DNA from: Trifolium pratense
Lineage: Eukaryota; Streptophyta; Magnoliopsida; Fabales; Fabaceae
Length of the DNA: 64,000 bases
Direction of reading: 5' to 3'
NCBI RefSeq assembly: GCF_020283565.1
Contig: NC_060063.1
Location: 43,670,856-43,734,855, forward strand
Every line of letters starts with the position of its first letter. The first letter of the stretch is position 1. The notes beneath the pieces were generated by a model. The model did no database searches. It was not told the DNA's origin and was given only the letters and a program-made list of their open reading frames with translations. Below, piece after piece: positions 1 to 12,789 of the stretch. The position numbers and the translations under genes are program-made.

Positions 1-424
1 AGTAAATAAAATAAGGTGAGACCGCCTTTAGAAACTTGTAGAACAAGTCACGACCTGACGTACTGGATAAGCACGAACTTATTCTTGAAACAAATCTTCA
101 AATGATATCTTGCATAAAAAAGGCGCGTTTCAGAGTACGACAAATATTGTACTCACATGTTATAGCATCCGGTTCCAACATCTGGCTAGAGTTTGTTTTT
201 GCAAAATGTAGCCAACATACAAAAATCCAACAAAGTTGACCCATATCCAGTGGATACTTGCTAAAAATACTCACAATTTGTATGATAAAAGTCCGCATTT
301 TAGGCATATGCACATATATGGGTAATTGCCCGCAAAAAATGAGTGAGTATGTGTGCGGGTACATGTACGTAGTACAAACCCCATATCCACGTAATATACG
401 CATTTCAATTTGGATGTTGCGTCA

Positions 425-1065
425 GGTCTTATTTGGCACCGCCAGGTTCCTTTGAAGGTTTCTATCTTTGCCTGACGACTCTTGCGGGACAGGTTACCTA
501 CCAAAGCAAACCTGGTTACTCGAGGGATCTTATCTGAGGCGGCCCATCATTGTGTTTCTGGCTGCGGAGGGGTTGAGTCGGCTCATCACTTATTCCTTTC
601 TTGCAGCACTTTTGGTGCCCTTTGATCTCTTGTCAGCTCCTGGATTTGCTCTTCTCTGGTGACTGCTCAGACTCTTTCCGATCACTTTGTTCAGTTTACA
701 AGTTCAGCAGGGGTCTTCGAGCACGACGTTCTTTCATGCAGCTTATATGGCTTGTTGTTGTGTGGGTTGTATGGACCGAAAGAAACCATAGATTGTTCAG
801 AGGCTCAACAAACTCAGTGCATCATATGTTGGACAAGATCAAGATTTTTTCCTACAGGTGGTTGAAAGCGACGAGTAGTACTTTAGCTTTGAACTACCAT
901 AATTGGTGGTCTAGTCCTATGCTTTGTCTGGGCCCTGTATAGTTTCTTTTGGTTCTTGTATTTCTTTGACTCTAGTGTAACTTTATCTGGTCATTCTTGG
1001 CACGTCTTGTGCTAAGAAGACTTTTTGTTTATATATATATATATATATATATATCATTTTGGCTT
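425..1065 (+). mobile_element. LINE (non-LTR retrotransposon) 3' fragment
   Basis: This is a decayed end of a LINE reverse-transcriptase polyprotein. Around 450-720 one frame reads like the zf-RVT region that ends plant LINE ORF2, with the phrases LPTKANLVTRGIL, SGCGGVESAHHL and LSCSTFGALWSLV. From about 715 the homologous reading moves to another frame (ARRSFMQLIWL, WTERNHRLFRG, LALNYHNWWSSP), so at least one frameshift is present. It ends near a TA-rich tail at 1030-1055. No upstream RT catalytic domain is present, so this is a 5'-truncated dead copy. Family assignment is from memory of the domain. Confidence 0.75.
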
Positions 1066-1754
1066 GTTCAAAAAAAAAATAAAAAAATAAAAATACAATT
1101 CTGTTAAATTATTACACATTTTTAATAAAAATGATTATTTATAACATAATACAAATACAATGTGAATACGTCAACAAAAATATAAACTTTAGAATGATAT
1201 TAGTAATAATTTTGTTTATAATTTTCATTTTCGACATTAAATTTTTTGAAATTTTATTAAAATGGTATGATATTTTATAATTGATCGATTTATTTTTAGC
1301 AAAAATACGGGTAACAAAAACGGATATGAGCATGAGTACAACGGTTATTATCCTTGCTGAGACTGAATACAAATATTTCTTTAAACTGCAATATTATATT
1401 TTTAATTTATTTTTTACCAAAATAACATGTTTGATGTTAGTCAAAAAGAAAAAGAAAAATAAGTTAGCAGCTCCTGAATGTAATTTTTTTGGTACAGCTC
1501 CTGAATGTAATTTGTTATACATACATAAATTTATGTGAGTTGATTGTCCAAAAAAATAATTAAATTATATTTCATATTAATCCAATGGTTGTCAATTGAT
1601 CCTCTCATCTCTCACAATAACTACTAATCTCATTTGCTAACATAAACCCGCTTGTTTTTTAGAATGTGTGCTTTAGCAAGTAATAATAACTAAAAAGTTA
1701 TTAAATACACCCTAAGATGTACGTTGCTAATGCACACCTTCATAAAAATGAGTG

Positions 1755-1890
1755 GGTGGGGTAGCTCAGTTGGCATTTGCTGACTGAGCGGGTGTAGGCT
1801 GTTGGTCAGGGGTTCGATCCTTGGCAGCAGCAATTGTAGTATTTTCTTTGTAAATAAGTTGGTGGTACTTATAAACCATCAACTTTTAAT

Positions 1891-1905
<15 letters not shown>
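1755..1905 (+). mobile_element. tRNA-derived SINE
   Basis: The head carries an A-box-like stretch (TAGCTCAGTTGG at about 1763) and a perfect B-box (GGTTCGATCC at about 1810), the internal RNA polymerase III promoter of a tRNA. A tRNA-unrelated body follows, then a poly-A run ending near 1905. No tRNA cloverleaf can be completed, so it is a SINE and not a tRNA gene. Boundaries are approximate. Confidence 0.75.

Positions 1906-1966
<61 letters not shown>
1906..1966. repeat. (TA)n microsatellite
   Basis: About 30 TA units directly follow the SINE poly-A tail. Such arrays often grow from SINE or LINE tails. Length is likely polymorphic. Confidence 0.95.
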
Positions 1967-1967
<1 letters not shown>

Positions 1968-2019
1968 ATTTGAATTGATTTATTTTTTAGCTTATGAAGA
2001 TGCAATTTTATTATGAAGA

Positions 2020-2437
2020 TGTTAGGATTTAAGCACACGAGGAGAGCCAAACCCAAAAGACTAGTCCAATAGGTGGGAGAGCCTCATGGCTTAAATACCA
2101 CACCAAGCACTTTGAAATACTTGATGTGGGACTCCTAACATTACCACGCCCTTTAAGAGCCGACGTCCACGACGGCTTTCACTCTTTCCGTACTGACCCG
2201 ATGGTAGCCCTTTCCCTTTTGGCGGCTTCACTCATCTATCAGTATTCAGTGGAGCACCTTAATCCAGCATATAGGTAGCCCTTTCCCGTGACCCGACTCT
2301 CAATGAAAGCACCAATTGTTAGGATTTAAGCACATGAGAAGAGTCCAACCCAAAAGACTGATCCAATAGGTAGGAGAGCCTCATGATTTAAATACCACAT
2401 CAAACACTTTGAAATATTCGATATGAGACTCCTGACA
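2020..2437 (-). mobile_element. TRIM-like retrotransposon with two 121-bp LTRs
   Basis: Two direct repeats of 121 bp (2020-2140 and 2317-2437) begin TGTTAGGATTTAAG and end with CTCCTAACA or CTCCTGACA, giving the TG...CA ends of LTRs. They flank only 176 bp of non-coding sequence. Read on the minus strand, the sequence after the 5' LTR is ATTGGTGCTTTCATTGAGAG, placed like a primer-binding site, and a purine-rich tract (AAAGGGCGTGGTAA) lies before the 3' LTR. The flanks GAAGA and GAATA resemble a 5-bp target duplication with one mismatch. The size fits a terminal-repeat retrotransposon in miniature. The LTRs differ at several positions, so it is not very recent. Confidence 0.8.
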
Positions 2438-3790
2438 GAATAACTTATGAATTAACATAAAAACTTATTTATTTGTATAAACTGTTTTTCATAAGCTCAA
2501 AAATAACTAAATCCAAACTCATTATCAATTGGACCAATCTCTATCAGTTAAAGTAATTTGGACAACATTACATGGTTCTCTGAATTTTCATTAATACAAT
2601 CAAGAAAAGAAAATTTGTCAAAAAGGATATCAATAAAAAAAATCATGTTTATTTAGAATTTTTTTTATTGAAATGTGAATGCTTTAATAAAATGTCTTTG
2701 AAAAATATATAACAAAAAAAAATACAAAATATAAAAAATAAAGCAAACAACTATGCCCAAAATATAAATTTTTCTTTGTAAACAACTTTATTTATATTAA
2801 AAGACGGGAAAATGCACCAAGGTAATTCTCAGTCAAAAAATATCTAAAATAACTCTCTTTCAAGTGAATGAAAAATAAGAAAAAACTTAAAAAAAAAAAT
2901 GAAGTTTGTCTCTCTAAAAAAATTATAACGTTTACGCAAAGCTTTTTATTTTATATCAGGCATAATTGTTTTTTTTTTTAAGGTATATCACGCATAGTTG
3001 TTTAACAACTTTGCCCTCATGTTATAAGATGAATTTTTTTTCTAATTATAATGAGTCTATACGCAAAACTCTCGCACACAAGTGTTGAAGACTACACAAT
3101 TATACATTTGAACTCACGTCTCGATTCGATACATATCAAATACTTTTGTCGTTTGTAAATTTTTACCATCTAAAATATACTTATTAGACATAATCTTTTA
3201 ATTTTTTGGTTTTCACCATCAGTTTAATCTAATTCGAGGGTTAGTTCTGACATCAAGTGGTTCCAACCCCTCCCGATCACAGTTGCGGGGGAAGACATAA
3301 TCTTTTATGCTAGTGAGAATAAATTACAACTATATAAATAATTACCCACTTTTCTAAAAAAACATAAAAAATTCTATTTTCAAATCAAGCAAATTTTATT
3401 TTATTTTTCTAGAAATATAAAAAACTTGCCAAACATATTTATGAGAATATAATAATATTGTAAAACTCCTAAAAAAAGCCAATCCTTAGAAACAAGTGTT
3501 TAACTGTTTATCACAATTTTTTGAAAATTATTACTAAATGAGTAATACTACTCCATTGATCCAAAATCAACGGACGAAACAGTATTCCACACGCGCCACA
3601 GTTTACGTGTTCTCCAATCTCCTTAAAAAGCTTCCTCAAAAAGCTTATCTTCCAAAACTAACCCTACAAAACCTAAATTTACGAATATATCCATCATTAA
3701 AAATCAACCAAAATACCTATATTACCCTTAAACGGAAATTACTTAACGGTTGCCGGAAAAATCTCCGACCGGCGTGATGAGATCGATATT
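2438..3790. other. Intergenic AT-rich stretch upstream of the helicase gene
   Basis: No gene is recognised. The stretch is AT-rich with many A and T runs. The last 250 bp are slightly less AT-rich and act as the proximal upstream region of the helicase gene. The small open frame at 3538-3777 shows no family features. Confidence 0.6.
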
Positions 3791-3794
3791 TTCC

Positions 3795-3802
3795 TATATA
3801 AA
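3795..3802 (+). promoter_or_regulatory. TATA box of the SEN1-like helicase gene
   Basis: TATATAAA stands about 30 bp before a pyrimidine-rich CT-repeat tract (3825-3900) that looks like the start of a plant 5' leader. This puts transcription start near 3825-3835. The start site is inferred. Confidence 0.65.
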
Positions 3803-3827
3803 CCCAACACCACACCCTCTTTCTCTC

Positions 3828-5197
3828 ATCAAAATCGCATTCTCATTCTCTTTCTCTCTCTAAAATTCTCTCTCTCTATTTTCTCTCTCTAAAAATCTCT
3901 GTTCAACTTGTACCTATAGAGCGAGCGAACACGAACCATCTCGTTTTGTTCGAAGTGAGAAGAGGTAAATTCTCTCTCTCTGAAGACTAATTTTGATTTT
4001 CGAATTTTCTCGATTTTGTGTGGTGGTCGGTGATTGATTGATGATTTTTTGAGTGATGGTGAAAATTGGAAACAGTGGATAAGAGAATTTGTGATAATGG
4101 TGATGAATTGAATGATACTGAATTAAGGATTAGGGTTGACTAATTAAATTAGATTTGTGCATTATTTGAATTGAAATTAGGGTGAATGAATGAACGAATG
4201 AACAAGTAGATTGATTAATTGATCTGTATGTGTGTGGTGTTTGTGAGGATAATAATAAGATCTAAAAGGTGTGTGGATTTTGAATCTTGGTGGAATGGTT
4301 GTTTGGTAGAGATAGTGTGTGACTTGTTTAATTGGTTGATTTTGGAACCCTAGATATTTTTTGTTGACTGTGTTCAGTGAGTATAGTTATGTTTTTGGTG
4401 ATTTGGGGGAAATTAGCGGCGTTTTGATCTGTAATGATTAGAGTTGAGAACTATTTTGTGCTTGTGATATGTATGTGAATGTGTATCTTATTTGCCGTGT
4501 TGGAATTGGTTTCTGTCATTTGTTTTCTTATTGTTGTTCCAAGTTATTTTATTGGTGTTGGTGGGAGGAAGGGGTTGGTGTTAATCTGCATTGATTGGAT
4601 GGTTGCTTGCTGTTTAGCTTTAGGTGTTTTTAGTATTAGACTATTAGTAGTGTTATCATGCTATTAGGTTTTGGTTTTCTGTCAAGGGTATTGCTGTTTA
4701 TCTCGTGTATTGTGTTTTTATGCTTTCATTTGTTTTATCTGGACCAGCAATTGTAGGTGATGTTAAGAATAGTCTGTATTTCTAAACATATAGCATGTCA
4801 TTGTTACCGGTGATTATTGGTATGCTGCAGATTTTATTCTTTTTTGTTCTTGTAATTGTTTGTTTGGGTTCGTGCCGTTAGGGTACGATACTGATTGTTG
4901 TCATCTGTTTCATAAATAATAGAATGTGATTTTTATTTGAACTGTAAATTCATATTTAATATTTAATTGGTTATTTTCTTACACATTTAGGTGATATAAT
5001 AATTCGTACCTCAAAGTCATGTATATTTATATTTATAACTTATAAGGGTAGTTTTTTCTTTCTTGTGCTTGACTTGCAGATTGAGTGTATTTCCTCATTG
5101 TGGGCATGTCATGTTTATTGTTGCTTAAAAATAATACAAGCAACACACCTGTTCAACGTTTTATTCAGTATTTAGTCTGCATCCTTATGCATATAAG
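3828..5197 (+). other. 5' leader with a 1.1-kb intron, SEN1-like gene
   Basis: The leader starts with CT repeats and runs to a splice donor at 3965 (GAAGAGAG before GTAAAT). A matching acceptor ends at 5079 (GACTTGCAG), giving a leader intron of 1115 nt. The second leader exon (5080-5197) contains upstream ATGs. The one at 5106 opens a frame that overlaps the main start. Leader introns are common in plant housekeeping genes. Splice sites are read from consensus only. Confidence 0.6.
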
Positions 5198-8100
5198 ATG
5201 GGTTCCGGAGGAAGACCGATATTTGAATTTGACCTCAATGAGCCAGCTACAGAGGATACTGATGAGAAGGGCAGTGTTTTCTGCTTGCAGCCCCAAAAGA
5301 CCCAACCATCAACAAATTCCAATGCTCCTGAATTATTTGTAGCTTCTACTGCTGCTCAAGGAATAATGAATAATCATGCATTTTCACATGCCTCAACTGT
5401 CTCGGGATTTCAACCTTTTATTCGCTCTAAATCTGGTAGTTCCCCTGGCGCTGATTCTGAGTTGAAGAAAGCTGGAGATCAGGGTCCAAAGGCTTCCTCT
5501 AAGTTCATTAAAGACGAGGATGTTAAAGTTAAGGAATCACGCATATCTGGCTTGGCAAATGCTGAATCTACTGAAAGGGAAGAAGGTGAGTGGTCTGAGG
5601 AGGAGGGTTTTGCTCATGCAAATGGCGGTAATAATCTGCCACAACCAAGTCATGCTCCGGTAGAGCAAGCAACACCTGGAATGATGGATGGAAGTGTTTC
5701 AGTTGCTTCTGACAGTAAGTCTAGCAATACCAAGAGTTCTAATTCTAATAATATAATTGATGAAAAGAGTAGCCGTGTTTCTATAGGTCTAGAATCAAAT
5801 AGTAGTGAACAAAAAAACAATGGTATCCCAAATTCAGAAAGCAATATAAAAAGTGAAGCTTCTATTGATACACAGGAGGAACCCAGTTTAGTTCCCAAGC
5901 AAAAAGAGGTGAAGGGTACTGAAGCAAGTCATGCAATTAGGTGTGCAAATATTCCTGGGAAGAGGAAGATTGACCAACGAAAAGAGGAAATGTTGGGAAA
6001 GAAACGTAATAGACAGACCATGTTTCTTAACTTGGAAGATGTCAAGCAAGCAGGTCCTATTAAAACCTCAACCCCTAGAAGACAGACATTCACATCACCA
6101 GTTATAAGTCGGACTGTGAAGGAAGTTCGTACCGTTCCTGCACAAGTTGAACGTGTTGGAATAGCTAAGGATCAGAATCAAGCCGACTCCTCTGTCGGCG
6201 AAGGTGTAAGTCAAACTGAAACACATGAACCTAAATCTGATAGTAATGGTGATAATTCTGGACCATTTGGTAGGTCTAGGAGGATTAACAGTGAGGCAGA
6301 AACTCCTATAGAGGCCAATTTACCACCCATACCAAGACAGGGATCATGGAAACAACAGACAGATTTGAGGCAGCAGAAGAATGCATTTGTTTCTAATAGG
6401 AAGTTGGGACAGAGTGGTCAAAGCTCCAATGATGCCAGGCTGGGAAACAAGAAACATCATTCTATTAAGAAGCAAACTCCTGTCAGCTTCCAGTCCCAGG
6501 ACTCATCTGTTGAACGCCTCATTCGGGAGGTAACCAGTGAAAAGTTTTGGCATCACCCAGGTACCAATTGTACTTATTATTATCGTTAGTGCAAATATAT
6601 ACTGTTATTGATAAATGCTTATGATCTCTCTGGATTTGAAATTTTTTGCTCTTTGCACTTGTTTCTGATTTCTCATCTCGTTGCTTCCTTCCTCCAGTTA
6701 TCACACTGTGAGAGTCATAACACTGGAGAGAAATGCAAAGGTGATGATAGTTGTTTTTGGAATGAAATTTGATATTGATTTGATAGCTTTCACTGGTTTA
6801 CATGAATTCCTTATGTATCCAGTCACCATCATATGCCTCTTTGTGTTATGGTTCTCAAGTTGTCTTGTTTCTCGAGAAAGAACAAAAGATAACAGGTGGA
6901 AGGGCAACCTGGTGCTTTACTATTCAGTATATTAACTAATATATGCGCTCTTTCTTCATGTTCTCTATGTTAATTACTGAATTTGTTCCATAATATGTGG
7001 ACTTATTTGATTTATGAATGCATGTTTTGAATCATATCAAATATTTTAAGCCATAGTTTTTAGATTATCTAGAAGATGTTGTAAATGATTTTACGATAAT
7101 GTTAGTTTTAAAGACAAATTCAAAGTTATCCGAAGAACATTCTGCACAGTTTCTGTGGACACATGCTACACATATATTCTGTGGACCATTGAAAACTAAA
7201 GGTCAAACTATTAAAGAATGTCAGAATTGAAATAATTTATCTATTTAGACTTGGTCTATGATAAGACATCATGGAATTTGTTTGTTGTCGTAGATAAATA
7301 ATTTAACATTCTATCTGTGATAAAACCTCTGGAAGATGTTTATCAGATATGTGAAGTGATCAGTTAAAATGCCCTGTCTTTTTGCATGAATGTGCAAGGT
7401 GGGTTAAATTTGAAGATTTATCCTCTAGGGGTTGGGTCATTTAATTTTAGACATGTAGAATGCACGTAGAACCAATTTGTTAAACGTTTGCAGCAAATAA
7501 AAGAAAAAACGTTTCTGAGAGCTTGAAGAAAATAAGATGGGTAGGAATGATGACAGAATATAGAATACGTCATAGAATATATGATTAGATTATACACGAG
7601 GATGAAGAGAGTGCAACCATTTGTGGGATTGCATGATGAAAAGAATCCATTTGGAAAACTTTAAAATGGATTAATTACTGTTTCAGACAGCTTCTTCTAA
7701 TATCTGTTGGTTAAGGCTTTAATATTGTAGTATATAGTATATACTGACATGATGAGCTCAAATCCATTTTCCGCTTTTATCTTAGTTCATGATTATTTAT
7801 TTGGTTATTTGTCCCTCAAAATGCTGAGTCAGTTGGGATGCATCTTTTAGTTCTTTGAAAGTTTGATTATTATTTATTTATTTATTTATTCTTTTTGATA
7901 ACTGATTGAAATCTCGTGGTTCAGGAGAGACCGATTTAAAGTGTGTTCCTGGAAAGTTTGAATCAGTGGAAGAGTATGTTCGAGTATTTGAGCCTTTGCT
8001 TTTTGAGGAATGCCGTGCTCAACTTTACAGTACCTGGGAAGAATCAACAGAAACAGTGTCAAGGGATACTCATATTATGGTGCGAGTGAAGGCAAATGAG

Positions 8101-11100
8101 TCAAGAGAAAGAGGTACTAGTTCTTAACACTAATTTAAACTCTCCATCTGTATGCTGGAAACTTCATTCTCCCAACTTCAAGGAGTTTAATTTTCTTTTA
8201 TTGTGCTTGCATTTTTTGGGTACTCAGCCATACTTTGAGGATGTGTTTCTTGCTTTCTCCCTGCAAGGTTCAACAAACATGATCCCACAGTTTGGTGATA
8301 TATCACTTAATTATCCCTCTTTGTTTTTGTTAATTTGTGGGTTTGTTGTACCTGTCTCTCTTAGGTTGGTATGATGTGAAAGTGCTTCCAGCACATGAGT
8401 TCAAATGGTCGTTTAAGGAGGGTGATGTTGCAATTCTTTCGTCCCCTAGGCCTGGATCAGGTTTGTTGTCAATAAAATCTAGTAGATCCATTTGTTCTAT
8501 TTTTTGTTAGTTCAACTATATTGATAATTTAATTGTATCAAGCAGTCAGATCCAAGCAGAACAATTTAGGTCACAATGGTGGGGAATCAGAAATCACTGG
8601 ACGTGTGGTGGGTACAGTTAGGCGACACATACCTATTGATACCCGTGATCCTCCTGGTGCAATACTTCATTACTATGTAGGGGATTCTTATGATCCTAGC
8701 AGGCAAGCAATCCAATTTTCCCCATTGAAGATACCAGTTAATTGTTTTGTTAATATATGTACTTTCCTGGTTCCATTGTTATACTTAGATGATATTGTTC
8801 TTTTCTTCAGGGCTGATGATGATCATATCGTAAGGAAACTTCAAACTGGAAGCATCTGGTATCTCACAGTTCTTGGTTCTCTTGCTACCACACAGAGGGA
8901 GTATATTGCTCTGCACGCATTTCGTCGCTTAAATATGCAGGTATATATAATGAAAATAATTTTATATATAGCAGTGTGTCATGTTTTGCAATACTGACTA
9001 ATTTCTCCCTTCACAGATGCAAAATGCAATTCTTCAGCCTAGTCCTGAGCACTTCCCAAAATACGAGCAGCATACCCCAGCAATGCCTGAATGTTTCACA
9101 CCGAACTTTGTTGAGTATCTGCGAAGGACCTTCAACGAACCCCAGTTGGCAGCAATCCAGTGGGCAGCTATGCATACAGCTGCTGGTACAAGTAGTGTTG
9201 CAACAAAAAGGCAAGATCCTTGGCCTTTCACTCTTGTTCAAGGACCTCCGGGAACAGGAAAAACACATACAGTTTGGGGAATGTTGAATGTCATCCACCT
9301 TGTGCAGTATCAACACTACTACACCTCTTTGCTTAAGCATGTAGCTCCCGAAAGCTACAAGCAAGCTAATGAGCTTAATTCAGACCATGCCCCCACAGGA
9401 TCTATTGATGAAGTTCTTCAAAACATGGACCAAAATCTCTTACGAACTTTGCCTAAACTAGTCCCAAAGCCTAGAATGTTGGTTTGTGCTCCTTCTAATG
9501 CTGCCACTGATGAGCTTCTTTCTCGTGTCCTTGATCGTGGATTTATTGATGGAGAGATGAAAGTATATCGACCTGATGTAGCTCGGGTTGGGGTTGATAC
9601 TCAGACACGTGCTGCCCAAGCAGTTTCTGTTGAGCGGAGAACTGAACAGCTTCTGGTCAAGACTCGGGAGGAAGTTGCAGGATGGATGCAGCAGTTAAGA
9701 AATCGTGAAGCACAGTATACTCAACAGTTGCATTGTCTGCATAGAGAACTGAATGCTACTGCTGCCGCTGTGCGCTCCCAAGGATCTGTTGGTGTTGACC
9801 CTGACCTTCTCATGGCCCGTGATCAGAATCGGGATGTTTTGCTACAGAACCTTGCATCTGTAGTGGAAGGCAGGGATAAGGTTCTGGTTGAGATGTCTCG
9901 CCTTGCTGTTTTGGAAGGTAGGTTTCGACCTGGTAGTGGTTTCAATCTGGAAGAGGCACGTGCTAGTTTGGAGGCCAGTTTTGCCAATGAAGCTGAAATA
10001 GTTTTCACAACAGTTTCTAGCAGTGGCCGTAAGTTGTTTTCTCGTCTTTCCCATGGATTTGATATGGTAGTCATTGATGAGGCTGCCCAAGCCAGCGAGG
10101 TGGGAGTTCTTCCTCCCCTTTCACTTGGGGCAGCACGATGTGTTCTTGTTGGAGATCCTCAGCAGCTTCCTGCTACAGTTATCAGCAAGGCTGCAGGAAC
10201 ATTGATGTACAGCAGGAGTCTTTTTGAAAGGTTCCAACAAGCAGGATGCCCAACAATGCTGTTGTCTGTGCAATATAGAATGCATCCCCAAATTCGGGAT
10301 TTCCCTTCTAGATACTTTTATCAGGGACGCCTTAGTGACAGTGAAAGTGTGGTTAAACTGCCTGATGAAGCATACTATAAAGATCCTTTACTCAGACCTT
10401 ATATATTCTATGATATCAGGCATGGGCGGGAGTCTCACAGAGGTGGTTCGGTCTCCTACCAAAACATGACTGAAGCACAATTTTGTCTCCGGTTGTATGA
10501 GCATGTTCAGAAAACTGTGAAATTTTTGGGTCTGGCAAAGATTACTGTTGGCATAATTACTCCCTACAAGCTGCAGTTGAAATGCCTCCAACGCGAGTTT
10601 GAGGAAGTCTTAAATTCAGAAGAAGGGAAGGATCTATATATCAACACAGTAGATGCTTTCCAAGGTCAAGAGCGTGATGTGATCATAATGTCTTGTGTGC
10701 GTGCATCAACTCACGGGGTTGGTTTTGTTGCTGATATACGTCGAATGAATGTTGCCCTTACGCGTGCAAGAAGGGCCCTTTGGGTATGGAATCGATCTTT
10801 TTCTAAAGTCTTAATGTATTTTTTTACTAAATCTACAAAGCCACTTTTTTGCATGATTTTAATAGTTTGTAATCATTGACAGGTGATGGGAAATGCAAAT
10901 GCTCTGATACAATCCGAAGATTGGGCTGCTTTGATTGCAGATGCAAGATCTCGAAATTGCTACATGGACATGGATTCTCTTCCGAAGGATTTTCTGGTGA
11001 CCAAGGGACCTGTTTACACACCATTGCCTGGTAAGGCACCTACGAATATGAGGGGAATGAGATCAGGTGGACCAAGATATAGATCAATGGAGATGCATAT

Positions 11101-11308
11101 GGAATCCAGGGTGGGAGCACCATCTGAAGATGATGAGAGGATGAATGGAGCCTCCGTAAGCTCCAGAAATGGGAACCATCGTCCATCAAGGTATTTAACA
11201 GAGAACGCCTTAGATGATTCTGAGGGTGATAAATCCAGAGATTCCTGGCAGCATGGCATACAGAAGAGGCAGGGTTCAACCGGAACCATGGCAAAGAGAG
11301 ACGTATAG
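5198..11308 (+). CDS. SEN1/UPF1-like superfamily-1 helicase (similar to Arabidopsis At4g30100/At2g19120)
   Basis: Probable nuclear RNA/DNA helicase of the SEN1/IGHMBP2/UPF1 group. Seven coding exons join in frame: 5198-6560, 7925-8113, 8365-8460, 8546-8702, 8811-8940, 9017-10783, 10883-11308 (4128 nt, 1375 aa). The first about 450 residues are polar, charged and probably disordered, starting MGSGGRPIFEFDLNEP. The helicase core shows Walker A GPPGTGKT (721-728), Walker B VVIDEAAQ (about 996-1003), GDPQQLPATV, QYRMHPQI, VDAFQGQERDV and ALTRARRALW, the set of a 1B helicase. The C-terminal exon is low-complexity. Intron 4 uses a GC donor (8703). I chose the start because the N-terminus matches remembered homologues. 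Length is close to the roughly 1300 aa of Arabidopsis relatives. Substrate and pathway cannot be read from sequence; links to RNA surveillance or transcription termination are family inference. Confidence 0.93.
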
Positions 11309-11523
11309 CCATTGTTTTATCTGCAGATTCTTCTTTTGCATCAAGACATTTGGGGGGTGCAGGAGTTTATGAGCTATTTGATTTCGTTGTTCTGTGATCT
11401 CATCCCCCGGTGCAGCACTGCTGAAAGTTTTCAGCCGAGGGGGCTTTCGGGGATGCTGGATGGGCCACAAATATACACAAAAAAAAACATGGAAGATGAA
11501 AGAGAGTATGTAACGTGGATAAT

Positions 11524-11560
11524 CCAACATTCTTGCATTGAACGAATGCAAGAATGTTGG
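11524..11560 (+). other. Perfect 16-bp hairpin in the helicase 3' region
   Basis: CCAACATTCTTGCATT (11524-11539) and AATGCAAGAATGTTGG (11545-11560) are exact reverse complements around the 5-nt loop GAACG. It lies about 215 nt after the stop codon, within the likely 3' UTR. There is no U-run like a bacterial terminator, and the organism is eukaryotic. Function is unknown. Confidence 0.8.
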
Positions 11561-12789
11561 TTCTAACCATTCTGTGGACATAACTGCAGCTGCTGGGATG
11601 TGTTTGGGGGAAAGACTGCAGACATTTAAATGAAAAACAAGGTGGGGGGAGAGAAAATACTCAATTTTGTATCAAAATGAAAGGAAACAAACAAGTGCAT
11701 GATTTTAGGGATCTAAGGTGGTGGCAGTTTGCTGTTAACTGACTTTGTACATAGGTGGATTCACAACAATGCTGTAGCAAATTGTTTCTTTCATAATTTT
11801 ATTCACAACAATGTGAAGTGTTTCACTTCCAAAGAAGAAGAAAGGAAATAGATTACCTTACAATAATACTCAAAATGTTTGTATGGAATTTCTCATTATT
11901 TTATTTATTCATTTATTTATTTCATTTGTTGAAATGTTTTGATTTTGAGAAAAGGTTACTTCAGAAGAAATGCAACCGCATCAACATCAACACTTGCACA
12001 CAATCTTATGCTGAGGTTGTGATTTAGGTAACAATAATCCTATTACTCTACAAGACTACAAATCCTTTTAGTTTACAACAATTTCATATCAGATGAGTCA
12101 ACAAAATACATACATTTTTTTTTTTTGCTGAGAGGCTGTTATATTTGCTGTCGTTTCCTTGCAATTATAGATAATACACAAGACAGGACATGTGTATGAA
12201 ACAACCTTATCACTTTTGTTTTTTAAGATTAACCTTATCACTTATCTGGCGTCTTTACATTATTAGTATTATGTTTTTGTTAAACGTTGCACGTGGTTGA
12301 ATGCGTGCCTCCTCTTGTAGACAGAGGTCACAAACCAAGAAATTTTTTGATTGGTTGTTCAAACTTCATATTTTTTTGGAACTTAAATGTAAGATCTGGA
12401 GGTAGGGTATCACCCTCAAATCAAATATTATTATTGGACTATTTCCATCTGAACAGGTTAGCTATATAATAATATGCTGTAGTTTTGGTTGGTAGACTAT
12501 ATATAAACAATATTATTGTCTTGATTAACTTTTTAATGTTAAGATTTCCATTTTTTAAGTATAGGACTAAATCCAATGAATTATTGTGTGTAATGTATTT
12601 GGAAGAGCATATTTATAAATTATTTGGGTATTCTGTTGTTGACTGGTACAGTTTATTTGGGTTTATTTATATATGAAAAAAGTTGTTGTGTTTTATAAAA
12701 AAGATTGTAAAAATAGTTTATGAAGTATTTATATGGTGTTTTCAACTCATTTCCATAATTAACCTTCACATATGATAGTTTATGAATAC
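11561..12789. other. 3' UTR and intergenic, no gene seen
   Basis: The beginning is probably the rest of the helicase 3' UTR. After that the DNA is AT-rich with no recognisable coding region, RNA gene or transposon end. Confidence 0.5.

Noticed and set aside
1763..1822. Possible tRNA gene (A and B box present)
   Set aside because: No acceptor or anticodon stem can be formed, and a poly-A tail follows; it is a SINE head.
5198..5260. EAR repression motif in FDLNEPATE
   Set aside because: The spacing does not match DLNxxP and the match is too short to support a repressor role.
5085..5342. 85-aa ORF as a real gene
   Set aside because: Its first in-frame codon is GTG; from the ATG at 5106 it is only an upstream ORF overlapping the helicase start.
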